This document shows positions 1 through 8,673 of a DNA stretch of 64,000 nt, one piece after another (position 1 is the first letter of the stretch; each line of letters starts with the position of its first letter). The DNA is taken from NCBI RefSeq assembly GCF_026410505.1, contig NZ_JAPMIU010000008.1:1-64000 (forward strand), given 5' to 3'. The position numbers and the translations under genes are program-made. The notes under the pieces are model-generated. The model was given only the letters and a program-made list of their open reading frames with translations. It searched no databases and was not told the origin of the DNA. This stretch comes from Frateuria hangzhouensis. Lineage in GTDB: Bacteria; Pseudomonadota; Gammaproteobacteria; Xanthomonadales; Rhodanobacteraceae.

Positions 1-1
1 C

Positions 2-106
2 GCAGTCATGCGCAAGTACCTCACCGGTCTGTGGGCCTGCATGCAACGCGGCGAGACCTTCGATCCCACCAAGTTGTTCAGCGCCTGCCACCTCGCTAGG
101 GGTTGA
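2..106 (+). CDS. C-terminal end of a probable IS110-family transposase (partial)
   Basis: An open frame enters from the left edge and stops with TGA at 104-106, giving 34 residues with the stretch MRKYLTGLWACMQRGE followed by a short FDPTKLFS segment. A basic MRK, an LWACM core and a ..FDP..LF end resemble the C-terminus of IS110/IS116-type (Transposase_20) proteins; I know this pattern from the family but cannot align it here. The DEDD catalytic domain would lie outside the window, so it is unknown whether the copy is intact. No second transposon end can be seen. It could also be the tail of an unrelated protein. Confidence 0.45.
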   Translation, partial: AVMRKYLTGLWACMQRGETFDPTKLFSACHLARG

Positions 107-122
107 CCGGTAACAGAGTATC

Positions 123-128
123 TACAAT
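123..128 (+). promoter_or_regulatory. candidate -10 element of thpR
   Basis: TACAAT followed by GGGCG, 27 bases before the thpR start. The same TACAATG+GC-rich arrangement recurs before prpD, miaA and hflX in this window. No convincing -35 hexamer is seen. Confidence 0.45.
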
Positions 129-155
129 GGGCGTCCTTTCCTGCACCTGACTGTC

Positions 156-740
156 ATGCACCAGAGCTCGCTGGACGGCTTTGCCGCACCGCACCCGACC
201 GACCGCCTGTTCTTCGCCGTCATGCCGCCGGCGGAGGTGGCCGAACGCATCGCCCTGCTTGCCGCGGAAACGCGCGGGCAGCTGGGGTTGCGCGGCCGAC
301 CACGCCCGACCGGGCACCTGCACGTGACGCTGCACCACCTGGGCGATTTCGCGGGCGTGCCTCGGCAGCGCGTGGACGACGCCTGCACGGCGGCCGCCGG
401 TGTCGCCCTGCCTTCGTTCGAGGCGCGCTTCGACCGCGTCGGCAGCTTTGTCGGGCGCGCGGGCAAGCACCCGTTCGTGTTGCTGGGCAGCGAGGGCGCT
501 TCGGCACTGGCCGGATTGCATGCGGATCTCGGCGCGCGACTCGCGGCGGCGGGCCTCGCGCGGCCGGAGCGCGTATTCGTGCCGCACGTCACGCTGCTCT
601 ACGACACGCTGAAAATCGCGCCGCGGCCCGTCGAGCCGATGGGTTGGGCCGTGCGCGAGTTCCTGCTCATCCACAGCCTGCTCGGACGCACCGAATACCG
701 CGTGCTGGGCCGTTGGGCACTTCGGGCCGGGCCGTCCTGA
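156..740 (+). CDS. thpR: RNA 2',3'-cyclic phosphodiesterase (2H phosphoesterase, ThpR/LigT family)
   Basis: A 194-residue 2H-family protein. The two HxTx signatures are visible: HVTL in HLHVTLHHLG (around residue 52) and HVTL in PHVTLLYDT (around residue 143). These two histidines form the active site that hydrolyses 2',3'-cyclic phosphates; family members also ligate tRNA halves in vitro. The N-terminal RLFFAVMPP strand is typical, which means the true start must lie at or before this segment; ATG 156 supplies about 17 extra residues and a shorter start cannot be excluded. It follows the transposase end and is probably transcribed alone from the TACAAT promoter. Cytosolic; physiological substrate unknown. 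Confidence 0.92.
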   Translation: MHQSSLDGFAAPHPTDRLFFAVMPPAEVAERIALLAAETRGQLGLRGRPRPTGHLHVTLHHLGDFAGVPRQRVDDACTAAAGVALPSFEARFDRVGSFVGRAGKHPFVLLGSEGASALAGLHADLGARLAAAGLARPERVFVPHVTLLYDTLKIAPRPVEPMGWAVREFLLIHSLLGRTEYRVLGRWALRAGPS

Positions 741-807
741 TGCGCTGCGCACGCGCCCGCGACGTGGGCCGCGTTAGCGTGGCGGCATCGGTGGCCGCGG
801 AGTACGC

Positions 808-963
808 ATGAAAAACAATGGCAAGCGCCGCGGCGGGCTGATCCTGCTGCTGGTGGCGATCGTGGTGCTGCTGGTGGTGGGCGCATTGCGCTGGCGCCAC
901 CAGTTCCATGCAGCGCCCACGGACGAGGCGCTCGGCCCCGCCGCGGACGCCTCCGTGCGATAG
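808..963 (+). CDS. small single-pass membrane protein (51 aa)
   Basis: A 51-residue ORF starts MKNNGKRRGG, followed by a strongly hydrophobic run of about 18 residues rich in L, V and I (roughly residues 11-28), then RWRHQ and a polar, proline/alanine-rich tail. The positive residues before the helix and the tail after it predict a single membrane anchor. The stop TAG (961-963) is one base before the convergent PepSY gene's stop. Codon bias is like that of its neighbours (GC-rich third positions), which supports real coding. No family recognised. An AG-rich Shine-Dalgarno (GGAGTACGC) lies just upstream. Confidence 0.6.
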   Translation: MKNNGKRRGGLILLLVAIVVLLVVGALRWRHQFHAAPTDEALGPAADASVR

Positions 964-964
964 C

Positions 965-1384
965 TCAATCGTCGCTGTCGATCACGCGTCCGTTCGAGGG
1001 GTCGACGGTCAGTTCGACGCGGTGGTCATTCTTGTCGTCCGCCTTGGCATGCCACACGCCGTCGTCGAAATCCACGTCGTGCACGTTGGTGTAGCCCTGG
1101 GTGGACAGCGAAGCGCGCACGGCGTCCTCGCTCAGCTGGGAGACGTCCTCGTCCGGATAGACCTTGCCGCTCTTGGGGTCGATGCGCAGCGCTACGTCGT
1201 TGCCGTCGGCGCTGTCGGCTTCGGCGCGCCACATGCCGCCGTCGAACTTCAGGTCGTCGATGTCGGTGTAGCCCTGCTGGATCAGCGTCTCGCGCACCTG
1301 TGCCTCGGTCATTGCCTGCTGCGCCAGCGCCGTGCCGCAGACGCCCAGGGTCAGGACAAGGGTTATCGAAGCGAGCTTTTTCAT
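965..1384 (-). CDS. secreted PepSY-domain protein with two repeats
   Basis: A 139-residue protein with a classic signal peptide (MKKLASITLVLTLGVCGTALAQQ, cleavage after ALA). The mature part is two copies of a PepSY-like unit: residues ~25-78 (MTEAQVRETLIQQGYTDI... WRAEAD... IDPKSGKV) and ~83-139 (LSEDAVRASLSTQGYTNV... WHAKAD... VDPSNGRV). PepSY domains are thought to inhibit peptidases or bind small partners in the cell envelope. The longer upstream frame lacks a signal and is rejected; ATG 1384 is preceded by an AGGAGG-like RBS. The large secreted M14 peptidase gene lies just downstream on the same strand's upstream side, a possible but unproven functional pairing. Confidence 0.85.
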   Translation of the reverse strand: MKKLASITLVLTLGVCGTALAQQAMTEAQVRETLIQQGYTDIDDLKFDGGMWRAEADSADGNDVALRIDPKSGKVYPDEDVSQLSEDAVRASLSTQGYTNVHDVDFDDGVWHAKADDKNDHRVELTVDPSNGRVIDSDD

Positions 1385-1549
1385 GGCCGTTCCTCCTGGG
1401 AGTGGTACGCCCGAGTTTTCGGGCGCGGGCGGCAATGAGCGATGAAAAACCCGTGAGGCGGGGTGACGGTGTTCAGGCAGGCGGGTGTCAAAAAATCCCT
1501 GCCGGAGGAAAGGTCGGATGAGGTGCGGTGGCGCCTGAACCACGCTTCG

Positions 1550-1606
1550 CCCGAACCCTCACCCGCCTGTTGGCACCCTCTCCCGGAGGGAGAGGGATCG
1601 CTTGAG
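1550..1606. repeat. CTCTCCC-type intergenic inverted repeat
   Basis: The segment ACCCTCTCCCGGAGGGAGAGGG forms a hairpin between the PepSY and peptidase genes. A related paired version occurs at 23838-23962 and a looser one at 29152-29256. Confidence 0.6.
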
Positions 1607-1669
1607 GCAAGGTGAAAGAGATCCGTTCGCCCCGGGCGTAGCGAAGCGAAATCGAAGCGCCGTCCGACT

Positions 1670-4393
1670 TCAGTGTCCCTGGTCCAGCCGATCGACATGG
1701 ATCAGCGCGTTGAGCACCAACGGATAGCTGCCCAGCGTCTCGCCGCGCCAGATCGGGTTGCCGGCGAACAGCAACACGTGGCCCTTGCCGTAGCGCGCAT
1801 CGACCACCGCCGCGCGCTCGGCCATTTCGCTGCCACCGTCGAGCAGGCCGGACACCAGCAGGTGCTTGGCGTCGGCAAAGCGCAGGATCACGCGCGGGCG
1901 CCGGTTTTGCGGGATCACCCAGGGGTTGTTGTAGGCCTGGTCGACATTCAGCGGCAGCGCCTGCCAGGGTTTGGCATCGGGCAGCGCAGGCGGCCTGGCG
2001 AAGGGACGGCCTTCGGGGACGTCCTGCTCCTGCGGGCCGCCGCGGCCGGTAGGGCGTTCGACGTCGTTGGCGTTGGGCAGGCCGCGGTCGCCGGTCAGCA
2101 GGTTGGAGACGGTAAAGGAGCGGCCTTCGGCGCTGTACAGCGCCAACTGCTTGCCGTAGCCGGCGGCGATCGGGCTGTCGCGGTCGACGAACTGCGCCTG
2201 CAGCACGCTGCCGACCACCTTGAGCTTTTGGGTGCGAGTGGAAAACACGCCCGGCGCCAGGCCCGCGTCGATGGCGAATTGCGCGGTGTCCTCGGCGGTG
2301 ACCAGCAGGCCGCCGTCGTGCACGAAGCGCTTGAGGTTGGCCAGCCCGGCCTCGCCGAGCCCGGGACGGACGTCGGGGGTGCTGTCGATGCGGCCGAGGT
2401 TGGGCGTGAGCGGGCCGGTCTGCCAAGGCATGGGCGCGCCCCACATCGGCAGGCCGTCGACGATCAGGCGCAGGCTGGCGCCGCCGATAGGTGCGAACAG
2501 GATGGCGTCGTACCGCGCGCGCAGGTCGGGCAGGCGCGCCACGTCCTGGGTGCTGATGTAGTCGTAATGCACGCCCAACTGGTCCAGCGCCATCCGCCAC
2601 CAGCCTTCGGTCTGGGTGTTGAGCCAGGTATGCATCAGTGCGATGCGCGGAAGCTTTGCGTTCGGCACGTCGACGCCGGCCAGGCCTTCCGGCACGCCGA
2701 CCGGCCGGTCCAGCCGGCGCATCGGCGCCTCGAGCACGGCCGGGTCGGTGACGCGCACCACTTCCACGTCGTACAGGTCGCCCATCGACCAGCCGGTGTC
2801 GTCGTAGGGATGCTGCTGCGGGTCCTTGGGCGACCAGTACTGGCGGTCCAGCAGGGTGTCGGCGATGCGCGAGTAGGGCTGGTCCATGCGCACCACGTAG
2901 CTGCCGGCGGGGAAGCGGCGCGTGCGCGGCTTCTTGTCGCCGGCGGTGGGCAAGGTGACACTGAAGGGCGCGCTGGCGCGGCTGATTTCCACGTGCTGGC
3001 GCGTGAGTACGCGCAGCAGTTGCGCCTGGGTGCCCGAGCGCTTGTCGTCTGCGGGCAGCACATAGGCGGCGGGGCCGGCTTCGGTCGGCTTTTCGATCGA
3101 GCGCCTGGACTTGAGGTAGAAGTTCTTCAGGAACGCCTTGCCGTTGCGGGCGAAGTAGTCCAGCGCGGTGAGCACGCCGGTCTGCTGGTAATTGTTGTTG
3201 TTGCGCTGGGACCAGGTCACTTCCGGCAGCGGCGGGTTGGGGCGGTACCAGGTGCGCTCGTACTCGGACGGGTCCAGGATGCGCTTGCGCGTATCGGCGC
3301 CGCCGTTGCCGAAGGTTTCGTACAGGCGGCTGATGCCGTTGTGCATGGCCGCGATGAACATCAGATACCCGGGACTCCAGGTGTCGAAGTCGCCATGGGT
3401 GAACACGCCGGGCATGCCCAGCTGGGTCATTTTCTGCACGTTGTCCCAGCCCAGCTGCTGCCATTCGCTGGTGAGGATGGGGTCGATCCAGGCGTTGTAG
3501 GGGCCGTCGCCGACGGTGTTGTCATACAGGAAGGGCACCGACTCGTGCAGATCGTGCAGCACCTGCGCGTGCCAGCCCAGGTACGTGTCGGCGACGTTGC
3601 GGGTGAGCGCCAGGGTCATGCCCATGGCGTCGCGATTGTTGTCGTGCGCGACGTAATGGCCCCAGTAGAGCAGGGGCGGATAGTTCCGGTCCGGATGCGC
3701 CTTGTGCCAGTTGTAGAGGTCGACCATGCGGTCGCGGCCGTCCACTTCGACGATCGGCGTGATCAGGGTGATCACGTGCGAGCGGATGTGCCTGATGTAC
3801 GGCGCGTCGTCCACTGCCAGCCGGTAGGCCAGTTCCATCAGCGCGGTGGGCGCGCCGGTTTCGGTGGCGTGGATCGAGCCGGTGAGGTAGTACACCGGCG
3901 TGGTGCGCTCGATGAGGGCATCGGCCTTGCCGTCGTCCAGGCCGAGCGTGCGCGGATCGGCTAGCTGGGCCAGGCGGGCGTCGTTGGCTTCCAGGTCGGC
4001 CAGCAACGCCTCATCCGCCACGGCCACGGCGATCATCTGGCGGCCTTCCTCGGTCTTGCCGATGGAGAACAACTTCACTCTCGGGCTGGCGGTGTCGAGC
4101 GCGCGGAAGTAGCGGTAGACGTCGGCGGAGTAGGGCAGCCAGTCGGCCGCGCCGGCGACGTGGCCGAGTACCTGCAGCGGCGTGGGCACGCCGGGCGCGG
4201 CGGGCAGATAGTCGGTCAGTGGGGAATTGAATTGCGGATCGGTGGTGAACCTGGCGATCTGCGCGGTATAGGCCTGGTCGACCGGCTGGGCCGGGTCGCG
4301 GGCGAAGGCACGTGCGGCGAGCGTGTCGGCGGCATGGATGGCCAGGCTGCTGGCGGCGAGCGCGAAGCCGGCGAGGCAGGACAAGAGGCGCAT
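1670..4393 (-). CDS. secreted M14-family zinc carboxypeptidase
   Basis: A 907-residue exported metallopeptidase. Residues 1-31 (MRLLSCLAGFALAASSLAIHA) are a signal peptide. The M14 zinc site is visible as HATE (H175, E178), with the substrate-binding NNRD in AHDNNRDAMGM (~252-255) and the third zinc ligand H283 in DLHES. After the ~400-residue catalytic part comes a long C-terminal region with a class-I-amidotransferase-like fold suggested by IALMHTW...ARYDAILFAPIGG, as in other large bacterial M14 proteins. The catalytic glutamate was not assigned. Probably periplasmic peptide degradation. The ORF extends 10 residues further, but ATG 4393 places the signal peptide correctly. Monocistronic: 164 bp separate it from xth. 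Confidence 0.9.
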   Translation of the reverse strand: MRLLSCLAGFALAASSLAIHAADTLAARAFARDPAQPVDQAYTAQIARFTTDPQFNSPLTDYLPAAPGVPTPLQVLGHVAGAADWLPYSADVYRYFRALDTASPRVKLFSIGKTEEGRQMIAVAVADEALLADLEANDARLAQLADPRTLGLDDGKADALIERTTPVYYLTGSIHATETGAPTALMELAYRLAVDDAPYIRHIRSHVITLITPIVEVDGRDRMVDLYNWHKAHPDRNYPPLLYWGHYVAHDNNRDAMGMTLALTRNVADTYLGWHAQVLHDLHESVPFLYDNTVGDGPYNAWIDPILTSEWQQLGWDNVQKMTQLGMPGVFTHGDFDTWSPGYLMFIAAMHNGISRLYETFGNGGADTRKRILDPSEYERTWYRPNPPLPEVTWSQRNNNNYQQTGVLTALDYFARNGKAFLKNFYLKSRRSIEKPTEAGPAAYVLPADDKRSGTQAQLLRVLTRQHVEISRASAPFSVTLPTAGDKKPRTRRFPAGSYVVRMDQPYSRIADTLLDRQYWSPKDPQQHPYDDTGWSMGDLYDVEVVRVTDPAVLEAPMRRLDRPVGVPEGLAGVDVPNAKLPRIALMHTWLNTQTEGWWRMALDQLGVHYDYISTQDVARLPDLRARYDAILFAPIGGASLRLIVDGLPMWGAPMPWQTGPLTPNLGRIDSTPDVRPGLGEAGLANLKRFVHDGGLLVTAEDTAQFAIDAGLAPGVFSTRTQKLKVVGSVLQAQFVDRDSPIAAGYGKQLALYSAEGRSFTVSNLLTGDRGLPNANDVERPTGRGGPQEQDVPEGRPFARPPALPDAKPWQALPLNVDQAYNNPWVIPQNRRPRVILRFADAKHLLVSGLLDGGSEMAERAAVVDARYGKGHVLLFAGNPIWRGETLGSYPLVLNALIHVDRLDQGH

Positions 4394-4557
4394 GGGTTTC
4401 CCGGATGAACGGACGCACGCCACTTTGCCAGAAACGCAGGTTGCGCTCCCGCTCCGGTGTGGCGATCACGCGCAAGAGCAAAGGCCTGCCCCATTCCGCC
4501 CCTCTGCCTTATTCCGCATAAGGATCCTGCAGGATTTCGCTGGAAAGCGGGAGGGGC

Positions 4558-5370
4558 CTAGGGGCCGGCGCGCTTGCGGCTTTGCCCGAGAGCGACCCAT
4601 GTCGGTGCGTGGTCGCTGGGATGCGGCAGGGCGCGAACCCAGCGGTCCACGCCGGCATCCTTCAACCGCGGCGCCAGCGCGCGGTTGAGCAGCAGGTGGT
4701 CGATGCGCAAGCCCGAATTGCGCTCCCAGTGCTGCCGGAAATAGTCCCAGAACGTGTATACCCGCTCTTCGCCGAAGTGGTGGCGCAACGCATCGGTCCA
4801 GCCCTGCGCCAGCAGGTCCGCATAGCGCTCGCGGCTTTCCGGCTGCAACAGGGCGTCGCGGCGCCAGGAGCGTGGGTTGTAGATGTCCTCGTCCGTGGGC
4901 ACCACGTTGTAGTCGCCGGCCAGCAGCACCGGATGCTCGCTGCCCACCAGGCCTTGCGCGTACTCGATGAAGCGGTCGAACCACGCCAGCTTGTAGTCGA
5001 ATTTAGGCCCCGGCTGCGGGTTGCCGTTGGGCAGGTACAGGCAACCGACGATGAGGCCGTGCGCGGCCGCTTCCAGGTAACGGCTCTGGGTGTCCTTCGG
5101 GTCGCCCGGCAGGCCGCGGCGGCTTTCCTGCGGATCTGCGCCGCGGGCGAGGATCGCCACCCCGTTCCAGGAGCGCTGGCCGTGCCAGATCGCGCCGTAA
5201 CCGGCATCGCGAATGGCCTCGATGGGAAAGGCCTCGTCCGGTGCCTTCAATTCCTGCAGGCACGCCACGTCCGGCTTCTCGCGTTCCAGCCAGGCCAGCA
5301 GCGAAGGCAGGCGCGTGCGCACGCCGTTGATGTTGTACGTGGCCACCTTGAGCGGCTTGCGGGCAGGCAT
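4558..5370 (-). CDS. xth: exodeoxyribonuclease III (AP endonuclease)
   Basis: A 270-residue endonuclease/exonuclease/phosphatase-fold enzyme for base-excision repair. Visible motifs: N-terminal VATYNINGVR (metal-binding Asn), LQELK with the catalytic Glu, GDYNVVP (Asp/Asn pair) and the C-terminal SDHAPTW with the catalytic His. Length equals the family norm (~268). The start at ATG 5370 gives MPARKPLKVATYN; longer starts add an unrelated tail. It begins only 11 bases after the cardiolipin-synthase-like gene stop, so the two probably form an operon, an arrangement with no obvious metabolic logic. Confidence 0.95.
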   Translation of the reverse strand: MPARKPLKVATYNINGVRTRLPSLLAWLEREKPDVACLQELKAPDEAFPIEAIRDAGYGAIWHGQRSWNGVAILARGADPQESRRGLPGDPKDTQSRYLEAAAHGLIVGCLYLPNGNPQPGPKFDYKLAWFDRFIEYAQGLVGSEHPVLLAGDYNVVPTDEDIYNPRSWRRDALLQPESRERYADLLAQGWTDALRHHFGEERVYTFWDYFRQHWERNSGLRIDHLLLNRALAPRLKDAGVDRWVRALPHPSDHAPTWVALGQSRKRAGP

Positions 5371-5381
5371 CGGGGATCCCT

Positions 5382-6719
5382 CTAGTACTGCGCGGCACCG
5401 AGCGCGGAAAGCCAGTCCAGCATGCGGCGCGTCCACGGACGGTGTCGCCATTGTTCGAGGGAAAGTGCCTTCGATCGCGCGATGTCGCGGTCCACCACCT
5501 CGGTCATGTGGGTGGCGAAGTCGCGGTCGAACACCACGATGTTGGATTCGTCGTTGAGGCTGAAGGAGCGGTTGTCGAAATTGGCGCTGCCGGCGATGGT
5601 GAGGTAGCCGTCCACGATCATCAGCTTGTTGTGGAACATGGCCGGCTGGAAGCGGTAGATGCGGCCGCCGGCCTTGAGCACTTCACCCCAGCGCGTCTGT
5701 GCCGCGTGGCTGATGATCTCGCTGTCGACGTAGGGCCCGGGCACCACCAGGCGGATGCGCACGCCGCGCTCGAGCGCGCGCTTCAACGCCGACATGGTCA
5801 GTTCGTCGGGCACGAAATAGGCCGCTTCCAGGTCGATCGACCGGCGCGCGCCGTTGATCGCCATCAGGTACATCAGTTGCAGGTTCTCGCCGCCGCCCTC
5901 GGGCGAGCTCGCCACCGTCTGCACGGCGACGTCGCCGGCCGCCGGCACCGCCGGGTAGTAGTCGGGGCCGAGCAGGGCCTGGCCGGTGGTGGTGATCCAG
6001 TTGTCCTCGAACACCGCCTGCATCTGCAGCGCGCCGGGGCCGGTGACGCGGATCTGCATGTCGCGCCAGATGTCCGGCCGGTTGCCATGCCCGTCCCATT
6101 CGTCGGCGATGCCCACGCCGCCGGTGAAGGCCACGCGGCCATCGACGATCAGCAGCTTGCGGTGGGTGCGGTTGTTGATGCGGTCGATGTCGTACCAGCG
6201 CAGCGGATGGAAATACTCGAAATGCACGCCGCCGGCGCGCAATGCGTCGACCACTTTTTGCTGCATGCGGGTGGAGCCGACCCAGTCGGCGATCACGTGC
6301 ACGCGCACGCCGGCACGGGCGCGCTCGGTCAGCGCCGCCACGAACTCCTCGGCGATCCGGCCCGACCAGTAGATGTAGGTCTCCATGTCCACGCTGTGTT
6401 GCGCCGAGCGGATCGCCTCGAGCATGGCCGGAAAGATTTCCGCGCCGTTCTGGAAATCCTCCACCGCGTTGCCCTCGACGATCGCCGGTCCCAGCAGGTT
6501 GCCGATCTCGCGGCGGAACTGCGGACTGTCGACCGGGCTCAGCGGACCCAGCGGATGTACGAGTTGCTGGGTTTGCGGGACCAGGTTGAGTGCCAGTACG
6601 CCGAGCACCAATGCGGCGAAGGCACCCAGGCCGGCCCACAACAGGCGACGCTTCCAGCGTGGGCGCGGCGGCGGGCAGGGCTCGCCGGCGTCGCGGGTGG
6701 TCTCGGGGTCGGCGGGCAT
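5382..6719 (-). CDS. cardiolipin synthase-like phospholipase D protein
   Basis: A 445-residue inner-membrane PLD-superfamily enzyme. A short basic cytosolic N-terminus is followed by one transmembrane helix (~residues 26-46). Two intact HxKxxxxD motifs are present: H186-K188-D193 (THRKLLIVDG) and H363-K365-D370 (FHNKLMIVDG), the second followed by GSANFDNRS as in ClsB/ClsA. The enzyme is expected to join two phosphatidylglycerols, or PG and PE, to make cardiolipin. It has one N-terminal helix where ClsA has two, so it is nearer ClsB/ClsC. Start chosen at ATG 6719 because a strong CAGGAGA lies 5-6 bases before it; the longer frame has none. Divergent from the mechanosensitive channel, first gene of an operon with xth. 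Confidence 0.9.
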   Translation of the reverse strand: MPADPETTRDAGEPCPPPRPRWKRRLLWAGLGAFAALVLGVLALNLVPQTQQLVHPLGPLSPVDSPQFRREIGNLLGPAIVEGNAVEDFQNGAEIFPAMLEAIRSAQHSVDMETYIYWSGRIAEEFVAALTERARAGVRVHVIADWVGSTRMQQKVVDALRAGGVHFEYFHPLRWYDIDRINNRTHRKLLIVDGRVAFTGGVGIADEWDGHGNRPDIWRDMQIRVTGPGALQMQAVFEDNWITTTGQALLGPDYYPAVPAAGDVAVQTVASSPEGGGENLQLMYLMAINGARRSIDLEAAYFVPDELTMSALKRALERGVRIRLVVPGPYVDSEIISHAAQTRWGEVLKAGGRIYRFQPAMFHNKLMIVDGYLTIAGSANFDNRSFSLNDESNIVVFDRDFATHMTEVVDRDIARSKALSLEQWRHRPWTRRMLDWLSALGAAQY

Positions 6720-6872
6720 GGCGTCTCCTGGCTGCGCCGGGGGCGCCCAGTGGCGCGCCGGAGCGGAACCGGACTCATCATCCGGTGCGGGCGTGCAGTT
6801 GGGGTCAACGCCTTCACCTGGTCGGCACCGCCGCGGTTGTCTGCTGTGCGCGGACCCGTTCCCGGAGCAGGC

Positions 6873-7925
6873 ATGACCGACAAGGCGGTACGCGAGGTGG
6901 AGCGCCGCGCCGACGTGCGCCACGCACTGGCCACGAGCACGGCCACGCATCACAGGCAAAAGCGGTCGATGGGTTCCCGGCACAAGTTCTGGCTGGGCAT
7001 CTTCGGGCTAGTCCTGATTGCGCTGACGGTGCTGTTCTACCTGTTGCGGCTGGAATTCTTCGGCATCCTCGGGCGCTACCTGCCGATGGCGCGGCGCGCC
7101 ACCGTGGGGGCGATGGCGATCGTGCTGACCCTGGCTGCCTCGCGGCTGGTGCAGGCGTTTGCCATCGAGCGGGCGCAGACGGCGGTGACGCGCTACAACC
7201 TCAAGCGCATCCTGCGGCTGGTGGTGTACATGGTGCTGGCGCTGATCGTGGTGTCGGTGCTGTTCGCCAACTGGTACGCCGCGGTGGCCTCGCTGGGGCT
7301 GATCTCGCTGGTACTGGGCTTCGCGCTGCAGACGCCGATCACCAGCTTCATCGGCTGGGTCTACATCCTGGTGCGCGAACCTTACCGCGTGGGCGACCGC
7401 ATCCAGATCGGCGACGCCACCGGCGACGTGATCGACGTGACCTACCTGGACACCACGCTATGGGAGGTCGGCGGACCCTACATCTCCACCGACCACCCGA
7501 GCGGGCGCATCGTGAAGTTCCCGAACGCGAACGTGCTGACCAGCGCGGTCTACAACTATTCCTGGCCGGTGTTCCCGTACATCTGGAACGAGATCAACTT
7601 CCAGGTCGGCTACGACAGCGATTTCGCCTTCGTCGAGCAGGTCATGCGCGAGGCGGCCGAGGAGGAACTGGGCGAGGCCATGCTCGGGCGCGTGCGCACC
7701 TTCCGCGAGGTGCTGGCCAGGACGCCGGTGGACGAATTGCAGGTCAACGAGCGGCCGTCGGTGTTGTTCCGCATCAACACCAACACCTGGGTGGATGCCA
7801 TCGTGCGCTACGTGGTGGAGCCGCGCCACGCGGGCAGCGTCAAGACGCGGCTGATCGACACCATGCTGGCGCGGCTCAACGCGCAGCCGGAACGGGTGCG
7901 CTTTCCGAAGGGGGATAACCGCTGA
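6873..7925 (+). CDS. mechanosensitive ion channel family protein (MscS-like)
   Basis: A 350-residue membrane protein. A charged N-terminus (~30 residues) is followed by hydrophobic helices at about 37-60, 70-92, 108-130 and a pore-like segment near 131-155 (AAVASLGLISLVLGFALQTPI), then the MscS beta-domain signature VREPYRVGDRIQIGDATGDV. The cytoplasmic part ends with FPKGDNR. It should act as an osmotic release valve. ATG 6873 has GGAG five bases upstream; an internal ATG at 6969 is a weaker alternative. It is divergent from the cardiolipin synthase, with which it shares an upstream region of ~150 bp. Confidence 0.9.
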   Translation: MTDKAVREVERRADVRHALATSTATHHRQKRSMGSRHKFWLGIFGLVLIALTVLFYLLRLEFFGILGRYLPMARRATVGAMAIVLTLAASRLVQAFAIERAQTAVTRYNLKRILRLVVYMVLALIVVSVLFANWYAAVASLGLISLVLGFALQTPITSFIGWVYILVREPYRVGDRIQIGDATGDVIDVTYLDTTLWEVGGPYISTDHPSGRIVKFPNANVLTSAVYNYSWPVFPYIWNEINFQVGYDSDFAFVEQVMREAAEEELGEAMLGRVRTFREVLARTPVDELQVNERPSVLFRINTNTWVDAIVRYVVEPRHAGSVKTRLIDTMLARLNAQPERVRFPKGDNR

Positions 7926-7940
7926 CAGGCTGCAGAAATT

Positions 7941-8021
7941 TGCAGGAGCCCACTTGTAGGCGATGCTCTTGTTCCGGTGCCCCATCGAAAACCGAAGCAT
8001 CGCCCACAAGTGGGCTCCTAC
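7941..8021. repeat. GTAG-type REP pair (copy 1)
   Basis: Two facing arms: GCAGGAGCCCACTTGTAGGC...ATGC and GCATCGCCCACAAGTGGGCTCCTAC, separated by ~26 bases. Each arm is itself a short hairpin (CCCACTTGTGGG). It lies between convergent genes (mscS-like and a 93-aa ORF) and may end both transcripts. Confidence 0.85.
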
Positions 8022-8039
8022 CGGATCCAGCGCCCCGCC

Positions 8040-8321
8040 TTACGACACTTCCGCGCTGTGCACCGTGTGCGACCAGCGCTGCAGGGTCTGGTACAGCCGT
8101 TCCTTGCGCGTGAGCACGCCGGGGTGGCAACCCTTGGGCCGGGTCTGCTCGATCGGCTCGCGGCTGAGCGTGTTCCAGCGCTTGACCAGCTCAGCCGGCG
8201 CCGGGTGCGACTCGACCAGCGCACGCAGCACCAGCGCCATGGTCTCCACTTCGTTCTTCAAATCGTCCAGCTCGTTGCCGACCTGCGTGAATGACACTGG
8301 CCGGCTGCTCGAAATCTCCAT
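8040..8321 (-). CDS. conserved hypothetical small protein (93 aa)
   Basis: A 93-residue soluble protein with no recognised domain. Residues ~15-45 (GNELDDLKNEVETMALVLRALV) look helical and amphipathic, followed by a basic C-terminal half with RKERLYQTLQRW. ATG 8321 has GGGGAG eight bases upstream, which decides this start over a longer frame that runs through the REP repeat. It lies downstream of typA on the same strand but behind a terminator and a REP pair, so it is likely a separate transcript. Confidence 0.65.
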   Translation of the reverse strand: MEISSSRPVSFTQVGNELDDLKNEVETMALVLRALVESHPAPAELVKRWNTLSREPIEQTRPKGCHPGVLTRKERLYQTLQRWSHTVHSAEVS

Positions 8322-8420
8322 CGACACTCCCCTCGCACGCTGGCGCCCCCGCGCCAGACGAGGTGGACGTTGCACGCGGTGCCGTGGTCGCCGCGTGCAT
8401 GGCCGGCCTGGAACACTGTG

Positions 8421-8490
8421 AAAGCCCACTTGTGGGCGATGCTTTGGGCGCGGTGCCGGAGAAGGGCATCGCCCACAAGTGGGCTCCCGC
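8421..8490. repeat. GTAG-type REP pair (copy 2)
   Basis: AGCCCACTTGTGGGCGATGC faces GGGCATCGCCCACAAGTGGGCT; the outer GTAGGA heads are degenerate. A further worn arm (ACCTTGTAGGTGTGCTCCCG) follows at about 8538-8565. Confidence 0.8.
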
Positions 8491-8623
8491 AAAAAGCGCG
8501 AGAAAAAGTTCTTTGCGGTTCGCGGGAAGGGGCGCGCGACCACCTTGTAGGTGTGCTCCCGCAGAAGATCCATCGCGGTCAAACCGGGAACACGGCCATC
8601 GCGTTCCCGGCAAAGCGATGAGC

Positions 8624-8650
8624 CAAAAAAAAGCCGCCTTGCGGCGGCTC
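8624..8650 (-). terminator. intrinsic terminator of typA
   Basis: On the minus strand, AGCCGCC-GCAA-GGCGGCT is followed by eight T residues, 24 bases after the typA stop codon. Confidence 0.9.
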
Positions 8651-8673
8651 TTTCGTCGACCGGGTCGGGCGCG

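Noticed and set aside
1673-3964. 763-codon open frame opposite the M14 peptidase gene
   Set aside because: It mirrors the peptidase gene, has no recognisable domain and a composition expected from GC-rich antisense; shadow frame.
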